DNA of 64,000 nt from JAADHX01 sp964569385 (GTDB taxonomy: Bacteria > Actinomycetota > Acidimicrobiia > Acidimicrobiales > Poriferisodalaceae): positions 1 to 64,000 of the forward strand of contig CAZMUM010000021.1 in the NCBI GenBank assembly GCA_964569385.1. Reading direction: 5' to 3'. The notes below the pieces were generated by a model, which worked only from the letters and a program-made list of their open reading frames with translations, was not told the origin of the DNA and made no database searches. Each line of letters begins with the position of its first letter. Position 1 is the first letter of the stretch. The translations under genes and the position numbers were made by a program. This document shows, piece by piece, positions 26,101 through 36,300 of this stretch.

Positions 26101-26794
26101 CGAGTTCGACTCCAGTCGTAGCGTCCACTCGTATCTGCCACCAGTCGGTTCCATCGAGTTCCTCGATGGTGAGCTCCCACGCTAGATTGAGCGTGCCGTC
26201 TGGGCCCTGTTGGAACACCAGTCGGATCGGAATATCACTCTTCGAAATACCACCATCAGTGAGTAAGAGTTGCTGTGATGTACCGCGGGCCGATCCGATA
26301 GGAACGAACGCCTTGCTTGGCGCTAGATCAAGGGCACTCGACGCAGCGACCGTTGCTTCCTCAAAAGAGGTACGAGGCGCGATGGTCAGGCTTCGCCGTT
26401 GGAGCCCAGATACGAGGTTACCGACGTTACCAGCCACAGATCCGTCTGAATCGATGATCACGTTTGTGAGCGCCCCAAAGACGTCGATGCCTCTGAACCG
26501 CTGCTGGAAGTAGACAGTGGTGACCCCGCTATGTTCGATTCTGACTACATCTGCAACAACCAGGTCGGACACATCGAATGCCGAGAGGCCCATTCGGTCG
26601 GCGTTGGCGACCAAATAAGCGGCGGCGATGTCGGCTGGCGCGAGTGCGGCTTGGCGTACCGGGAGCGTCAACGACTGAGCCGCTGGTACTGGGTTGGCGT
26701 TGGCCTCGTTGGTCGAAGAGACGGTGCGAACGTCGAAGTTCACGATGCTGGCGATCAAAACGAAGGTGGTGAAAACTGCCAAGCGTGATCTCAT
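23132..26794 (-). CDS. Secreted M36 (fungalysin-type) metallopeptidase with C-terminal PEGA-like repeats
   Basis: This 1220-residue exoprotease has a signal peptide (LAVFTTFVLIASIVNF), an FTP/PepSY-like propeptide (about 45-245) and an M36 catalytic domain. The site AHEYGHGVSNRLTGG has H432, E433 and H436, with ESPGEGWSDFFAL downstream supplying the zinc-binding Glu. A DUF11-like domain (about 650-715, VNASQIASGAQLIYTLDATN) and a jelly-roll-like domain (SFSGSSLYARFRFG) follow. The last 280 residues are four PEGA-like repeats (RVTTVPAVPSQISLDG..LDRWG..WMKL) that also end the haem peroxidase at 33.3-38.4 kb. GAGGTG eight bases before the ATG supports the start. Confidence 0.93.
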   Translation of the reverse strand: MRSRLAVFTTFVLIASIVNFDVRTVSSTNEANANPVPAAQSLTLPVRQAALAPADIAAAYLVANADRMGLSAFDVSDLVVADVVRIEHSGVTTVYFQQRFRGIDVFGALTNVIIDSDGSVAGNVGNLVSGLQRRSLTIAPRTSFEEATVAASSALDLAPSKAFVPIGSARGTSQQLLLTDGGISKSDIPIRLVFQQGPDGTLNLAWELTIEELDGTDWWQIRVDATTGVELDRNNLIASDSYTVYQAPVEAPSFGPRTVVTSPADPTASPFGWHDIDGVAGAESNLTQGNNVVAYTDTNGDNIIDPGSQPDGGVPLAFDYPIDLQAAPTAYKDALVTNLFYWNNIMHDIFYAYGFNEAAGNFQMNNYGNGGASGDAVQAEALDSTDLNNPQFLNNANFATPPDGSAPRMQMFRWTAANPDRGSSFDNGIIAHEYGHGVSNRLTGGPSNVACLAANESPGEGWSDFFALVMTMNPGDAGVDARSIGTYLIDETPAGTGIRAYPYTTNLGIDPRTYDEIKTASLPHGVGSVFTTMLWEMTWSLIDRDGFDPDLIGGTGGNITAIQLVIDALKLQPCNPGFVDARDSLLLADSLGFAGTNECLIWEAFAKRGLGYSATQGLAASRLDGAEAFDLPPQCRDLQLNKSVNASQIASGAQLIYTLDATNNSASPLTGVTITDAVPAGTTFADGSADCGGSESVGVVTFPIGVLNAGATATCSFVVTVDLGPVSVDLFTEDFEAGTAAWTISNGVGTTDWVTSTVNPHSPATSMFAANIATTSDQMIETAAPTAIGPSTVLRFWHSYDTELGWDGGVVEVSTDGTIWTDAAALFTQNGYPVQLKSSPNPLSGRQAFSGTSAGYIESVVDLSSFSGSSLYARFRFGTDSIVGIDGWHIDDVRFVDEVRIDNSADAISNEAPSQNDEVSTVVVGHGLLRVTTVPAVPSQISLDGIKLDRWGIDWMKLTPGSYEVCFSDIEGWQTPQCSTAIVTSGTTTTIDGTFTRLGNVRVTTNPGLPATISVDGVPADDWEVWVDLTAGPHTICYGDVADFITPACEAITVVAGAPLQTVTGNYASSPGAPGPNGHGLLRVTTNPAVASQISVDGTVRDTWGLNWVKMPPGSYEICFSDAIDFATPPCETTVVTAGQTATVNGQFVAGGYLQVITDSPHPSTIFVDGFPRDDWGIWTDIAVGDHLVCFGEDAGFAPPCQSITLLPGGNPPITGTWPP

Positions 26795-27194
26795 TTGTGG
26801 TTCACCTCGTTGTTCGGCTCGGGATCGAAGGTTGTATTGGCTGATGGACGGCTGGACTGTCGATAGAGGTAATCTCCGATGCCCGAGCGGCGGACGCCGT
26901 CGTCGCTACCAACAACGGCGAACTTACCGTGCCTCACGGAGAGTGGCAATAGTCTCTCCTGAATACATGTCGTGATGCCGTTCGGAACCGCCCAGAATCA
27001 GCTGCGTTGACGAGCTCCGCGCCGGCGGACCTGGTAACTGATGGCGGTTACACTAGCCGAATCTCACATTATGTGGTGAACTAGTCGATGTGATTGGTGC
27101 AGGGCGAACTCTCAACTCACGTTGACTGAACCAACAGCAAGGGCGAAACATCAGTGGCTTTTGGGCCTGAAGAAACATCAACGGACAAACGACC
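26795..27194. other. 400-bp divergent intergenic region
   Basis: This stretch separates the M36 gene from the exopolysaccharide genes. The ribosome site of the M36 gene is at its left edge. I see no convincing ORF, RNA gene or recognisable riboswitch; promoters for both directions must lie here but none stands out. Confidence 0.5.
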
Positions 27195-28508
27195 GTGTTG
27201 ACCGCGCTCATCTGGATAGTTGCCTTGGTGTTTCCCAAGGCTGGCTTGAATGTTGGCGATGTGCCTCTCACCGTCGCTTCTGTTGTTGTGATGGTGTACG
27301 GAGCGTTTCACTTCGTGTATCCCGGATATCCGCCTAGAAGGCGAGATGAATCGCGCCGATTTACACGGGTGCATCTTGGTCTCGGCTGGATCCTGATCCT
27401 GAGTCTGGTCGCCAATCTCGGTTCGCTGGACACCGTTGATCTCACCACATGGCTGTTGCTTGTCGGTTCGCCACTCGCTTTTCATGCCGGACTACGCACC
27501 AAGAACACCAAACGAGTCCTTGTGGTCGTTCTTGGCTCGACTGCGGTCGTGGGGTTCTACGGGCTGGCTCAGAACCTGTTTGGAGTATCCGAAACAGCGG
27601 TTCCGGGGCTGACCCACATCTACGGCGAAGATCTCATCAGGAACAACCCGATCCGAACAGCTTCAGGCACCCTGAAGAGCCCGTCGTTTTATCATAATGG
27701 TAACCTGGCCGCCGCTTTCTTGCTTTCGGGCCTGGGATTCGCCCTCTTTGCATCTCGCGTCGATCGCAGGTTAAGAGGTCTGGCGGTGCTCGCTCTATTG
27801 GGTGCCGTGATAGGAGTGGCGGTATCGCTAGCCAGGGCCGGTGCCCTTGGGTTTGTGGTTGCTGCGCTTATTGCCCTCTCGCCGCGATATCGCCCCCCGT
27901 GGATAGCATCGCGTGCCGCCGGGGTGGCTTCGGTGCTGTTTGTCGCGGCCGGAGCAATGTTGCTTGGATACATCTTGACAGGCTCGACAACGTTCCTCGT
28001 CGAACGTTACGTGTTCGAGTCACTCGATGACCCAACCGCGGCAGGGCGAACCGACGGGTATGCAGCTTGGTGGTCGGATCTGACATCCCAATCGTTCTTC
28101 GAGTTCTTTCGGTCGGTCATTTTTGGCGATTGGTCGATTAACCCGGTCGAGGACCAACTTGAAGGCATACCGGCGATAGTCGCGAGTTATGGGGTGTTTG
28201 GTCTCATGGCCATGGTGGCACTAGTGGCCGTTCCGTTCAGAATGATCAGGGAAGCGCTCGGCTCCGAGGGAACTGTGTATTGGTTCGGATTAGCTGCTAC
28301 GGCGGCGATGTGGCTGATTGACAACACCTTCTTGTTCCCTCCGACGCTCATGACCTGGTTCTTGTTGGCCGGTCTGACCGTACAGATCAGCATCGACAAG
28401 GCTGCCACCCAACGCCCGGACCTGAACGAACACAAAGGCAGCTCAGCGAATACACCAGCCGAACTGCGGTCCCGTTCGTCACGACTAGATGAGGTATCGG
28501 CGTCATGA
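27195..28508 (+). CDS. O-antigen ligase/polymerase-like membrane protein (Wzy type)
   Basis: This 437-residue protein has ten or more membrane helices and a large loop between them (about 130-165, RNNPIRTASGTLKSPSFYHN), the layout of Wzy polymerases and WaaL ligases that join lipid-linked glycans. The GTG start and the first helix (LTALIWIVALVFPKAG) coincide. It overlaps the flippase gene in ATGA, and the chain-length kinase gene follows, giving a Wzy-Wzx-Wzz order typical of an exopolysaccharide locus. Sequence conservation in this family is low, so polymerase versus ligase cannot be decided. Confidence 0.8.
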   Translation: MLTALIWIVALVFPKAGLNVGDVPLTVASVVVMVYGAFHFVYPGYPPRRRDESRRFTRVHLGLGWILILSLVANLGSLDTVDLTTWLLLVGSPLAFHAGLRTKNTKRVLVVVLGSTAVVGFYGLAQNLFGVSETAVPGLTHIYGEDLIRNNPIRTASGTLKSPSFYHNGNLAAAFLLSGLGFALFASRVDRRLRGLAVLALLGAVIGVAVSLARAGALGFVVAALIALSPRYRPPWIASRAAGVASVLFVAAGAMLLGYILTGSTTFLVERYVFESLDDPTAAGRTDGYAAWWSDLTSQSFFEFFRSVIFGDWSINPVEDQLEGIPAIVASYGVFGLMAMVALVAVPFRMIREALGSEGTVYWFGLAATAAMWLIDNTFLFPPTLMTWFLLAGLTVQISIDKAATQRPDLNEHKGSSANTPAELRSRSSRLDEVSAS

Positions 28509-29824
28509 CCCGCGCCTCGGCATCGCCCGTATCGGTCGCTTCTGGGCTATCGGGAATAACTACTCGTGGGGTGGGTGCCGTCTTGCAGCTTGGCATCACG
28601 GTCTTGATAGGCCGAAGCCTCGGTGCGTCTGCGGTGGCGATCTATATTGGCATCTCGGTGTGGTTCAGGATCGCTGAGGTTCTGCTTGGTTTAGGCGTCG
28701 GCCCACAACTGCTGCGAGATGCAAGCCGACTGCCGCAAGGGGACTCTGCCCTTAGTCTATTCCACTCGGGTGAGCGTGCTGTCAGATACATGCTCGCAGG
28801 CTCGGCCCTTGTCGGCATGGTCGGGGCGGCCGTGGCGGTAGTGCTCGGACGAAGCGATGCTGCCGCAGTGATCCTCATTGCCGGAGTCGGAGGAACGGCA
28901 GCGGCGCGTGTGAAGTTGTTGGCCGATGTGCTCAAGGCCCGTCGATGGTCTCGGGCTGGTCTGGCCTTCGAATTCTCGGTAGCTCCGCTGGTAACGATGA
29001 TTCTTGTTGCAGTGCTGGTGTTCGCTGGAGGCGAAGCAACAATTGTCGCTTGGGTCGTTTCTTATGGATTTGGTGTTGTCGTCAGCATGGTCGGGGCATC
29101 GTTGGTTCTACGGACTACACAACGAACCCTGGCGCCAGTAGGGGCAGAGCCCTATTCGGGTCGCACAGCAGAGTCGCGCCGATTCATGAATTCGGCTCTG
29201 GTCGGCTTTGGTCTCTGGTCGATGCCGGTTCTTGTGGTGCCCCTACTTGTGTCGGGTGCAGACGCTGGCCGATTCTCACTGTCGTTCAGACTCTTGAGTG
29301 TCGCCGATTTGATTCTGGTCGGTCTAGCGGCAGTCTTTGCTCCAGTGTTTTCGGCCGCATGGGCTGACAACCGGATGACCGACCTTCGGCGACAGTTTAG
29401 AAACTCGCGCCTGCTGTCGGTGGCCACTTTCTTACCGTTCGTGCTCGGTGTTGTGGTGTTTGGTCGGTTTGTGCTCGGAATCTTCGGCGAGGAGTTCGTC
29501 TCGGCGTACCCGATATTGCTGATCGCGTCGGTCGGTCATGTTGTCAACGCGTTGACGGGCCTTGTTTCAGAACTGCTCCTAATGACGAGGGCCGAAGACA
29601 AAGAGCTCAGAATTGGACTAGTCGCGATGGGGTTCATGGTTATAACTCTCGTGCCCGCTGCGGGACTTTTCGGCGCTGCAGGAGCGGCGGCTGTGTACTC
29701 AACCAGCATCGTCATAAAGAACGGATTGGCCTATTTCGCGGTACGGACGCGGCTGCAAGTTGTGGCGGCGCAGTCGTTCGTTTCTAGCGCCGGTGACGCA
29801 GCTGTGTCAGGACCTGCGATGTGA
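28505..29824 (+). CDS. Polysaccharide flippase (Wzx/MOP superfamily)
   Basis: This 439-residue protein has 12-14 membrane helices and an N-terminal segment typical of polysaccharide transporters (ITTRGVGAVLQLGITVLIGR, then GASAVAIYIGISVWFR). Such MOP-superfamily proteins flip lipid-linked oligosaccharide units outward. The start overlaps the Wzy stop (ATGA), showing coupling. The substrate cannot be read from the sequence. The C-terminal helices LVPAAGLFGAAGAAAVYSTS follow the same repeating pattern. No truncation is apparent. Confidence 0.85.
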   Translation: MTRASASPVSVASGLSGITTRGVGAVLQLGITVLIGRSLGASAVAIYIGISVWFRIAEVLLGLGVGPQLLRDASRLPQGDSALSLFHSGERAVRYMLAGSALVGMVGAAVAVVLGRSDAAAVILIAGVGGTAAARVKLLADVLKARRWSRAGLAFEFSVAPLVTMILVAVLVFAGGEATIVAWVVSYGFGVVVSMVGASLVLRTTQRTLAPVGAEPYSGRTAESRRFMNSALVGFGLWSMPVLVVPLLVSGADAGRFSLSFRLLSVADLILVGLAAVFAPVFSAAWADNRMTDLRRQFRNSRLLSVATFLPFVLGVVVFGRFVLGIFGEEFVSAYPILLIASVGHVVNALTGLVSELLLMTRAEDKELRIGLVAMGFMVITLVPAAGLFGAAGAAAVYSTSIVIKNGLAYFAVRTRLQVVAAQSFVSSAGDAAVSGPAM

Positions 29825-29992
29825 GCCCGGGGTAGCGTACCTGACCCTAACGTAACGACTAACTTCGTGCGTGTCTGGTCCGATGGATCTATGTGTTGCA
29901 CTTATCGGCCGGTGCCCTCTCTCTACCTCGTCGATTCCAATGCAGTGCCCTCCGTTATGGCAGACAAGTCGACCAACGAACCATGAGAAGCT

Positions 29993-31585
29993 GTGGCAGA
30001 ATCCGAAATCACCTCATCAGCTGGAGATCCGGCTCTTCGGCGCATTGCGTTGGTCTTGCGTCGGACGGCTCTGGGTATTGTCGCGGTGGCCCTGACGGCT
30101 GGAATCATCGCTTGGGCTGCTTCGGATGGCGAGTCAGGATTCGTGTCTGAAGGCGTCATCGAACTAACCGACGACGTATCGCGGGGTATCACAACGCCTG
30201 GGTCTCAGACAACCGATGCTCGCATCGAGATTGAAGCCCAGAAAAGGTGGCTCGAAAGCACCAGAGTCCTCGGGCAGCTTCAGGTACGGCTGGGCAGGCT
30301 CGGTCCTGAAATCATCGGCATCGTGACATCACAACCCGAAGAATCGCCGGTAATCATTGTCGGAGTTGAAGCGACCTCAGCGGCTACGGCCGAACTGGCG
30401 GTCAGCGCGCTTATTGAGATGTACGCCGCTGAACGTCTCGACGAGGCCGTGACCTCATTCGACCTTGAGCTGGAAACGTTGAGGGTTCAACAAGGCGAAC
30501 AGTCTGGGTTAGTTGACTCGATAGTCCAAGAGTTGAATGACAACCGCGAGTCGATTTCTGAGGCCGAGGTTGGCGTCCTCGAAAACCGAACAGCGGCTGC
30601 TCTCAATCGGTTGACCGAGATCGACGTGGCTATTCAGGAACGTGAGTTCTTTCAGCTGACGGTGGACGGCGAGGTCAGGGTCATTGAGGAATCCTCGCCC
30701 GCTCGAAAGACCTCCGCTTCATCGGTGGTTCGAGGTGTTCAGTTCGGCCTGGTAGCCCTCTTCCTCGGGTTCGGCGCCGTGCTCATCGCGTCGCGGGTGC
30801 GGGGCCGGCTACACCTGCTCGACGAGGTTCGGTCGGTCATTGGGCCAAACGTTCCCGTGATAGCAACCATTCCGCGCTTCCGTCGGAAGTACCGTAAGGG
30901 AGCATCGGCACTTGTGGTGGCCTATGCGGGTTCGCAACGTGAGGCAGAGGCATTTCGCTACATGCGCAGCGCTATCGAGGTGGCGGCGGCAGGCAAGACG
31001 CCAGTTGCGGTGCTCTTCACGAGCGCCACGGCGAACGAGGGTAAGACCGTTGCGTCGTCTAACCTGGCGTTGGCATCGGCCCGTGCCGGTAACAACACTT
31101 TCCTGCTCGACGGCGATCTGTTGAACTCGTCGGTAAGCAAGATCTTTGCTCAAACCCGTGTGAAAAATGGGTTTCGGGCCCTCCTAGATCAAAAAATTGA
31201 GGCCAGCGAGAATATCTGGTATGAGACTGGGAGGGGAGCGACGTCACTTGCTGTGCTCATCACCAGGACGAAACATGAGCCCACTGATCGTAGCGAGCTC
31301 TCTATCGAGGCAGTAAGTCGAGTGTTGACGTCATTGAATAAGCTACGCGACATCGTTGTGATTGACGGGCCACCGGTGTTGGCTGTGTCCGACGCCATGA
31401 TCTTGGCCAGAAGCGCAGACATCACCTTCGTCGTGGTCCGCATGAGCAAGACGACCCGTCGAGATCTCGAAAATGCTATGACGCAACTCAAACAAGGCGG
31501 CGTCGAAGTCGGCGGAGTCGTCATCTCCCATTCCCGTGAACGCCGTGAGTCGTACTATGGATACGGATATGGGTCGACGAAGTGA
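29993..31585 (+). CDS. Wzz-like chain-length regulator fused to BY-type tyrosine kinase
   Basis: This 530-residue protein has two membrane helices (about 22-42 and 243-262) flanking a periplasmic coiled-coil part, then a cytoplasmic bacterial tyrosine kinase. Kinase motifs: Walker A SATANEGKTVASSNLA, Walker A' FLLDGDLL and Walker B IVVIDGPPVL. The C-terminal Tyr cluster ESYYGYGYGS is the usual autophosphorylation tail. It controls export and length of the polysaccharide made by the neighbouring Wzy/Wzx genes. It starts at GTG, 168 bases after the flippase stop. Confidence 0.93.
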   Translation: MAESEITSSAGDPALRRIALVLRRTALGIVAVALTAGIIAWAASDGESGFVSEGVIELTDDVSRGITTPGSQTTDARIEIEAQKRWLESTRVLGQLQVRLGRLGPEIIGIVTSQPEESPVIIVGVEATSAATAELAVSALIEMYAAERLDEAVTSFDLELETLRVQQGEQSGLVDSIVQELNDNRESISEAEVGVLENRTAAALNRLTEIDVAIQEREFFQLTVDGEVRVIEESSPARKTSASSVVRGVQFGLVALFLGFGAVLIASRVRGRLHLLDEVRSVIGPNVPVIATIPRFRRKYRKGASALVVAYAGSQREAEAFRYMRSAIEVAAAGKTPVAVLFTSATANEGKTVASSNLALASARAGNNTFLLDGDLLNSSVSKIFAQTRVKNGFRALLDQKIEASENIWYETGRGATSLAVLITRTKHEPTDRSELSIEAVSRVLTSLNKLRDIVVIDGPPVLAVSDAMILARSADITFVVVRMSKTTRRDLENAMTQLKQGGVEVGGVVISHSRERRESYYGYGYGSTK

Positions 31586-31590
31586 ACCGC

Positions 31591-32772
31591 TCAGCCTGAG
31601 TCGTGCTCCTTGTCGCCAGCGGTTACGACAACCCAGGCCACCAACAAAGTGCCAGGAACTCCTGTGGTTGGCATCAGCAACGCGCTGAAACCTAGATAGG
31701 CGAACATCGCCGGCCGGGTCGTTCCCACGCGGGAAGCGCCCATGGCTGCTCCCATTGCGATGAGCACAAAGGCTGGCAAGCCGATTTCGCGCGCTATCTC
31801 CAGCCCGAGGTTGTGAGAGCTTGGCGAGTAGATCCACGGCAAGCGACCCTGGTCGAGAGCAAGTTCGAAGCGCCGAGGACCTGACCCAAAACCGTGACCG
31901 GTCAACGGACGGGATTCGATCTCGTCGATACTGACTTCCCAGAGATTGAGTCGGTTGCTCAGGGTCGCGATCTCCTCGACTCCTTGGCCGCGATCTATCA
32001 GATCTGTTATCGGGTCGGTTCCAACAGCGAACAAGACAGCGGCGCCAACTACCGAAAGCGCCGCGCTCAGAAGGAGAGTCGGTTTCGGACGACGAACGAA
32101 ACCGGCGACAAAAGCTGCAACGACGAGCGCTAGGCCAATCGTTCTGGTGAGGCTAAGCGCCGCGACCAACACTCCAAGGACCACGGCGCCGGCGCCGACG
32201 GTCGGTCGCAGCTTGTGTTCGAACCACATCGCCCCACTCAGGACTGCCAGCAAACCTCCGAGCTGCCCGAGAGAGTTTGGCTCCGCCAAGATTCCCGTCA
32301 AGCGCCGGGGGGTAGATAACTCCCATGAAGCGCTGATCTCGAAAAGCCCTAGAAGGAGCGACGCGGCACATATGGCGATAAGGCCACCGATCAGGACGCG
32401 AATTGTGGTGTCGTGACCTAGACGACCTGCCAACAACGCCGTTGCGACCGTAACGATCACGAATCCGATACCGATGGAGGCGCTGCGGCCGGGGTTATCG
32501 CTAAAGACCGACGTCACGAGGCCCAGTGCGAGCCCAGCTGCAATCAGACGTGTCGAACGTGTGATGTTCGCTCGTGAACTCCGCAAGGCGAGGACAGCAA
32601 CTGCGCCAAGGCCCCAGACGAGGCTGAGGAGGATTCGGTGCGATGCAGGGCCGAGCTGTGCAGGCGACCAGCTCAGAGGATCGATTCGCAGGTCTGCAGT
32701 TAAGAAACCGAGCAGAACTAGAGCGGGCCACCACGCTCGTGCGAACTGGAACGCACGGTCGGACCCGGTCAT
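31591..32772 (-). CDS. O-antigen ligase-like membrane protein (second Wzy/WaaL type)
   Basis: This 393-residue protein has about ten membrane helices. A periplasmic loop (about 275-335) carries PLTGHGFGSGPRR and YSPSSHNLGLEIAREIG, the Wzy_C/WaaL signature with the conserved His of the SSHN motif. It converges with the kinase gene, six bases apart. The locus therefore has two polymerase/ligase candidates; this one is the better match to the ligase family. The acceptor is unknown. Confidence 0.85.
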   Translation of the reverse strand: MTGSDRAFQFARAWWPALVLLGFLTADLRIDPLSWSPAQLGPASHRILLSLVWGLGAVAVLALRSSRANITRSTRLIAAGLALGLVTSVFSDNPGRSASIGIGFVIVTVATALLAGRLGHDTTIRVLIGGLIAICAASLLLGLFEISASWELSTPRRLTGILAEPNSLGQLGGLLAVLSGAMWFEHKLRPTVGAGAVVLGVLVAALSLTRTIGLALVVAAFVAGFVRRPKPTLLLSAALSVVGAAVLFAVGTDPITDLIDRGQGVEEIATLSNRLNLWEVSIDEIESRPLTGHGFGSGPRRFELALDQGRLPWIYSPSSHNLGLEIAREIGLPAFVLIAMGAAMGASRVGTTRPAMFAYLGFSALLMPTTGVPGTLLVAWVVVTAGDKEHDSG

Positions 32773-33345
32773 TGTGAGCGAAGGCTAACGGCTCAACACG
32801 CGGCGCGTGATGCCGGGCTGCGACGCGTTTACCTACTCGACGGCGACGCAATCGCATTCGACGTACTTCTGCAACGTGAATACCTCGATGGCATCGTCGC
32901 GTTCGGCCAGGTCGGTGGACCAACAACCCGACCAACACGAGGGCCCGCGAGCGCGTTGTGCTACTGCTAATCCGACATATCAACACGTGCAGTGACGTCC
33001 TAGTCAGGTCGCGGGTGGTGCGTGGCACAGGAGCCGGTTCTCACAAAGTGTGGATATTTCATTGGTGGCGCCACGTTGGGGCCCCAAGTACGGCTATTGT
33101 GCCCGTACGTTAGGAAAGTGTGTTCCGGGAAGTCGGCCCTTTCGTCACATTCGATAGCAGAGTTTAGTAATTCCTGCGATTTTGCTTGCTGTGTTACGTC
33201 GCATACGACTACTCTCCGTGAACACAGTTGGTGAGAAGGTTGACGTGCAGTCGCCGTAACAGGGGCCTGCACAGCAGGAATAGACAGCAGCAGCAACAAC
33301 ACACACGGCAACGCCGCACAGCGGCCGAAGCGGGGCGAAATTCAC
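32773..33345. other. 573-bp intergenic region before the peroxidase gene
   Basis: No supportable gene is seen. A small hairpin GTACGG/CCGTAC with a nine-base loop lies at about 33088-33108. The last 60 bases are rich in AGCAGCAACAACACAC and lack a clear Shine-Dalgarno. The region probably carries the promoter and a long leader for the 5-kb peroxidase gene. Confidence 0.4.
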
Positions 33346-36300
33346 ATGAAATCCACCAGGAAACTCTCAAGTCGAAAGGGCGGGCTCTTCAAAAGAGCAC
33401 GTAGGGCACGCAGCGCGTTCGTGGCACTTATCACCGTCGCTCTCATCGCAGCCCTCATGCCATTCTCCGCGGTGACGTCGCCAGCAGCAGCCGCCGAGCG
33501 AGACGATCTGTTTCCGTGGCAACTAGCCGACGTGCTCGCACCGGGCGTAGCTCCGGTTGGGGCTGGGTTTGAGATTACTCTCACTGACCTGGCGTTCATT
33601 CTCGACCAGATCAAGATCTCCGAGCAACACGTCGGCCCGACATTTGACCCGGCTGACCCGTGCGGAAATCTGATCGGCCCAGGCCCAAACCAGATACCTC
33701 CGGCAGGCAGCGCAGATCAGCTTCCATTTGGTCTTCGTACCCTCAGCGGCATCTGCAACAACTTGGTTCCAGGCCAGGAGTTGTTCGGTGCGACCGATGA
33801 GCCGTTCATTCGCCTCGCGACGCCAGAATGGCGTGCGGCTGAGGGATTTGACATCGATGGTCCCGGCGGTGCCCCGGCCTTGCCTAACAGCAGTTACGTG
33901 CCAGGCACACCGAACCCGATAACCCCGTTCGGTCCTCTTGTTGTCGACAGCCAGCCTCGAATCATCTCGAACCTGATCGTCGACCAGACGCCCTCGAACC
34001 CGGCCGCTATCGCAGCAGCCGGCGTAGGCGCAGTTCCTGGACCAAGCGGATCTTTCAACATCGAGAACGTCACACCGGATGAAGGCCTTTCGGCTCCGTT
34101 CAACGCGACGCTCACTTTCTTCGGGCAGTTCTTCGATCACGGCCTCGACCTCACCACCAAGGACGGCGAGCTCGTATACATGCCGCTCCAGGTCGACGAC
34201 CCACTATTCGACGCCGGCGCTGACACCATTCCGTTCACCGCAGATGACGGTCCGAACTTCATGTTGATCAGCCGGGCCCAGCTAAATGACCCTGGTGCCC
34301 AGGCCATCAACCAGACCTCTCCATTCGTCGACCAGAACCAGACCTACACTTCGAGCCCTTCACAGCAGGTGTTCCAGCGTGAGTACGCCACAGCCGGGGT
34401 CGATCCCGACGGTGGCGGTCTGTTGACTGCTACCTCGCCGCTTGACACCGGGCGTCTTCTCGAAGGTACTGTGTACGCCGGTCTTGGTGGCGCTCCGGGT
34501 GGTCTCACCCGTTGGATCGATGTCAAGAACCAGGCCATCAACGTCCTCGGGTTCGAACTCGACGATGTCGATGTGTTGTCGGTCCCGATGATGGCGGCCA
34601 ACCTGTATGGCGCCTACGTTCCAGGTCCGCTACGCGGCATGCCGATGATCGTGACTGTTGGTCCCGACCTGGTAGCAGGAACAGCCGACGACGTGCTTGT
34701 TGAAGGCGACCTTGCCGCACCGGTTTCGACCGCAGCCCTGAACGCTGTTCCAGCGACTGCTGTTGTTCCTGCCGGACGTGCATGGCTGGCCGACATTGCT
34801 CACGCAGCTGTCCCCGGTCCAGGGCTTGTTCCCGACACTGATGAGACCTGCAACCCGGCACTGCCCGGTTCGCAGCTCGCAATGTTCTGTGACGACGGCG
34901 ACCCAACCACCTACGACAACGAGATGCTCGACACACACTTCATCTGTGGCGACGGTCGCTGCAATGAGAACATTGCGTTGAGCGCCGTGCACCACGTGTT
35001 CCATGCCGAGCACAATCGCGTTGTCGATGACATCAAGGCCACCTTGGATGCGTCAGTGGTTCCGCCACTCGACACAACCGAAGCGCTTGCCTTCTACGCA
35101 GAGTGGAAGCCAGGCGGCGTGTGGGACGGCAAGCGTTTGTTCCAGGCTGCGAAGTTCATAACCGAGATGGAATACCAGCACCTCGCCTTTGAGGAATTCG
35201 CACGCACAGTGCAGCCACAGGTGAACGTGTTTGTTGGTTACGACACCACGATCGACGCACGGATCTTCAGTGAGTTCGCTAACACGGCTTACCGTTTCGG
35301 CCACACGATGCTGAACGAAGACATCCGGCGATTCGACACCTCCACTGGTGCCGATGACTCGATCGGCCTCATCGAGGCCTTCCTGAACCCACCTGAGTTC
35401 TTCGCCGACGGTCTTGGTGGATTCACCAAGACTGCCGAAGAAGCAGCCGGCGGAATTCTTGCAGGCACGACCACTCAAATCGGTGAGGAAATCGACGAGT
35501 TCGTCGTCGAGGCGCTTCGCAACGAGCTTGTCGGCTTGCCGCTCGACCTCGCTGCGGTCAACCTCGCTCGTGGCCGAGACACTGGGGTTCCGAGGCTCAA
35601 CTCGATGAGGGCTCAGATCTTCGCGCTGACAAACAGCAGCCCGATCTTTGCCCCTTACGACAGTTGGCTCGACTTCGGCTTCTCGCTGAAGACACAGGCG
35701 TCACTGCGAAACTTCGTTGCCGCCTATGGGATCTACCCCGATATTCAGGCCGCAACCACGCTTGCGGGCAAACGAGCTGCGGCTGACATCGCGTTGGCGG
35801 ACACCGCTTTCATGACTGGGCCGCCGGCTAACACAGGCGTTGATGATATCGACCTCTGGGTTGGCGGACTTGCCGAGAAGAACGAGATCTTCGGAGGGCT
35901 GCTTGGCTCGACGTTGAACTTCATCTTCGAACTTCAGATGGAAAACCTTCAGGACGGCGACAGGTTCTATTACCTGCACCGCCTGGAGGGCGTTCCGTTG
36001 TTGGCTCAGCTTGAGGGCAACTCGTTCTCAGAGATGATCGAACGTAACACCACCGCCGAGCAACTTCCGGCGAACGTGTTCACTGTTCCGACCTACACCT
36101 TCGACCTCGATGTTGTAGCGCCAATTCCTGGTGGCGGCATCGTGGACGATCCGGCTACGCCGGACTGGGACGAGACACTGCTGCTAGTGCAAATGCCTGA
36201 CGGCACGATTCGGTACCCAGGTGCCGATCACGCGCTGTTCAGTGGACGCACCGGAGCTTTCGGTCCGGCTGGCGACATGATCCAGGCAGGCGAGGGCGAC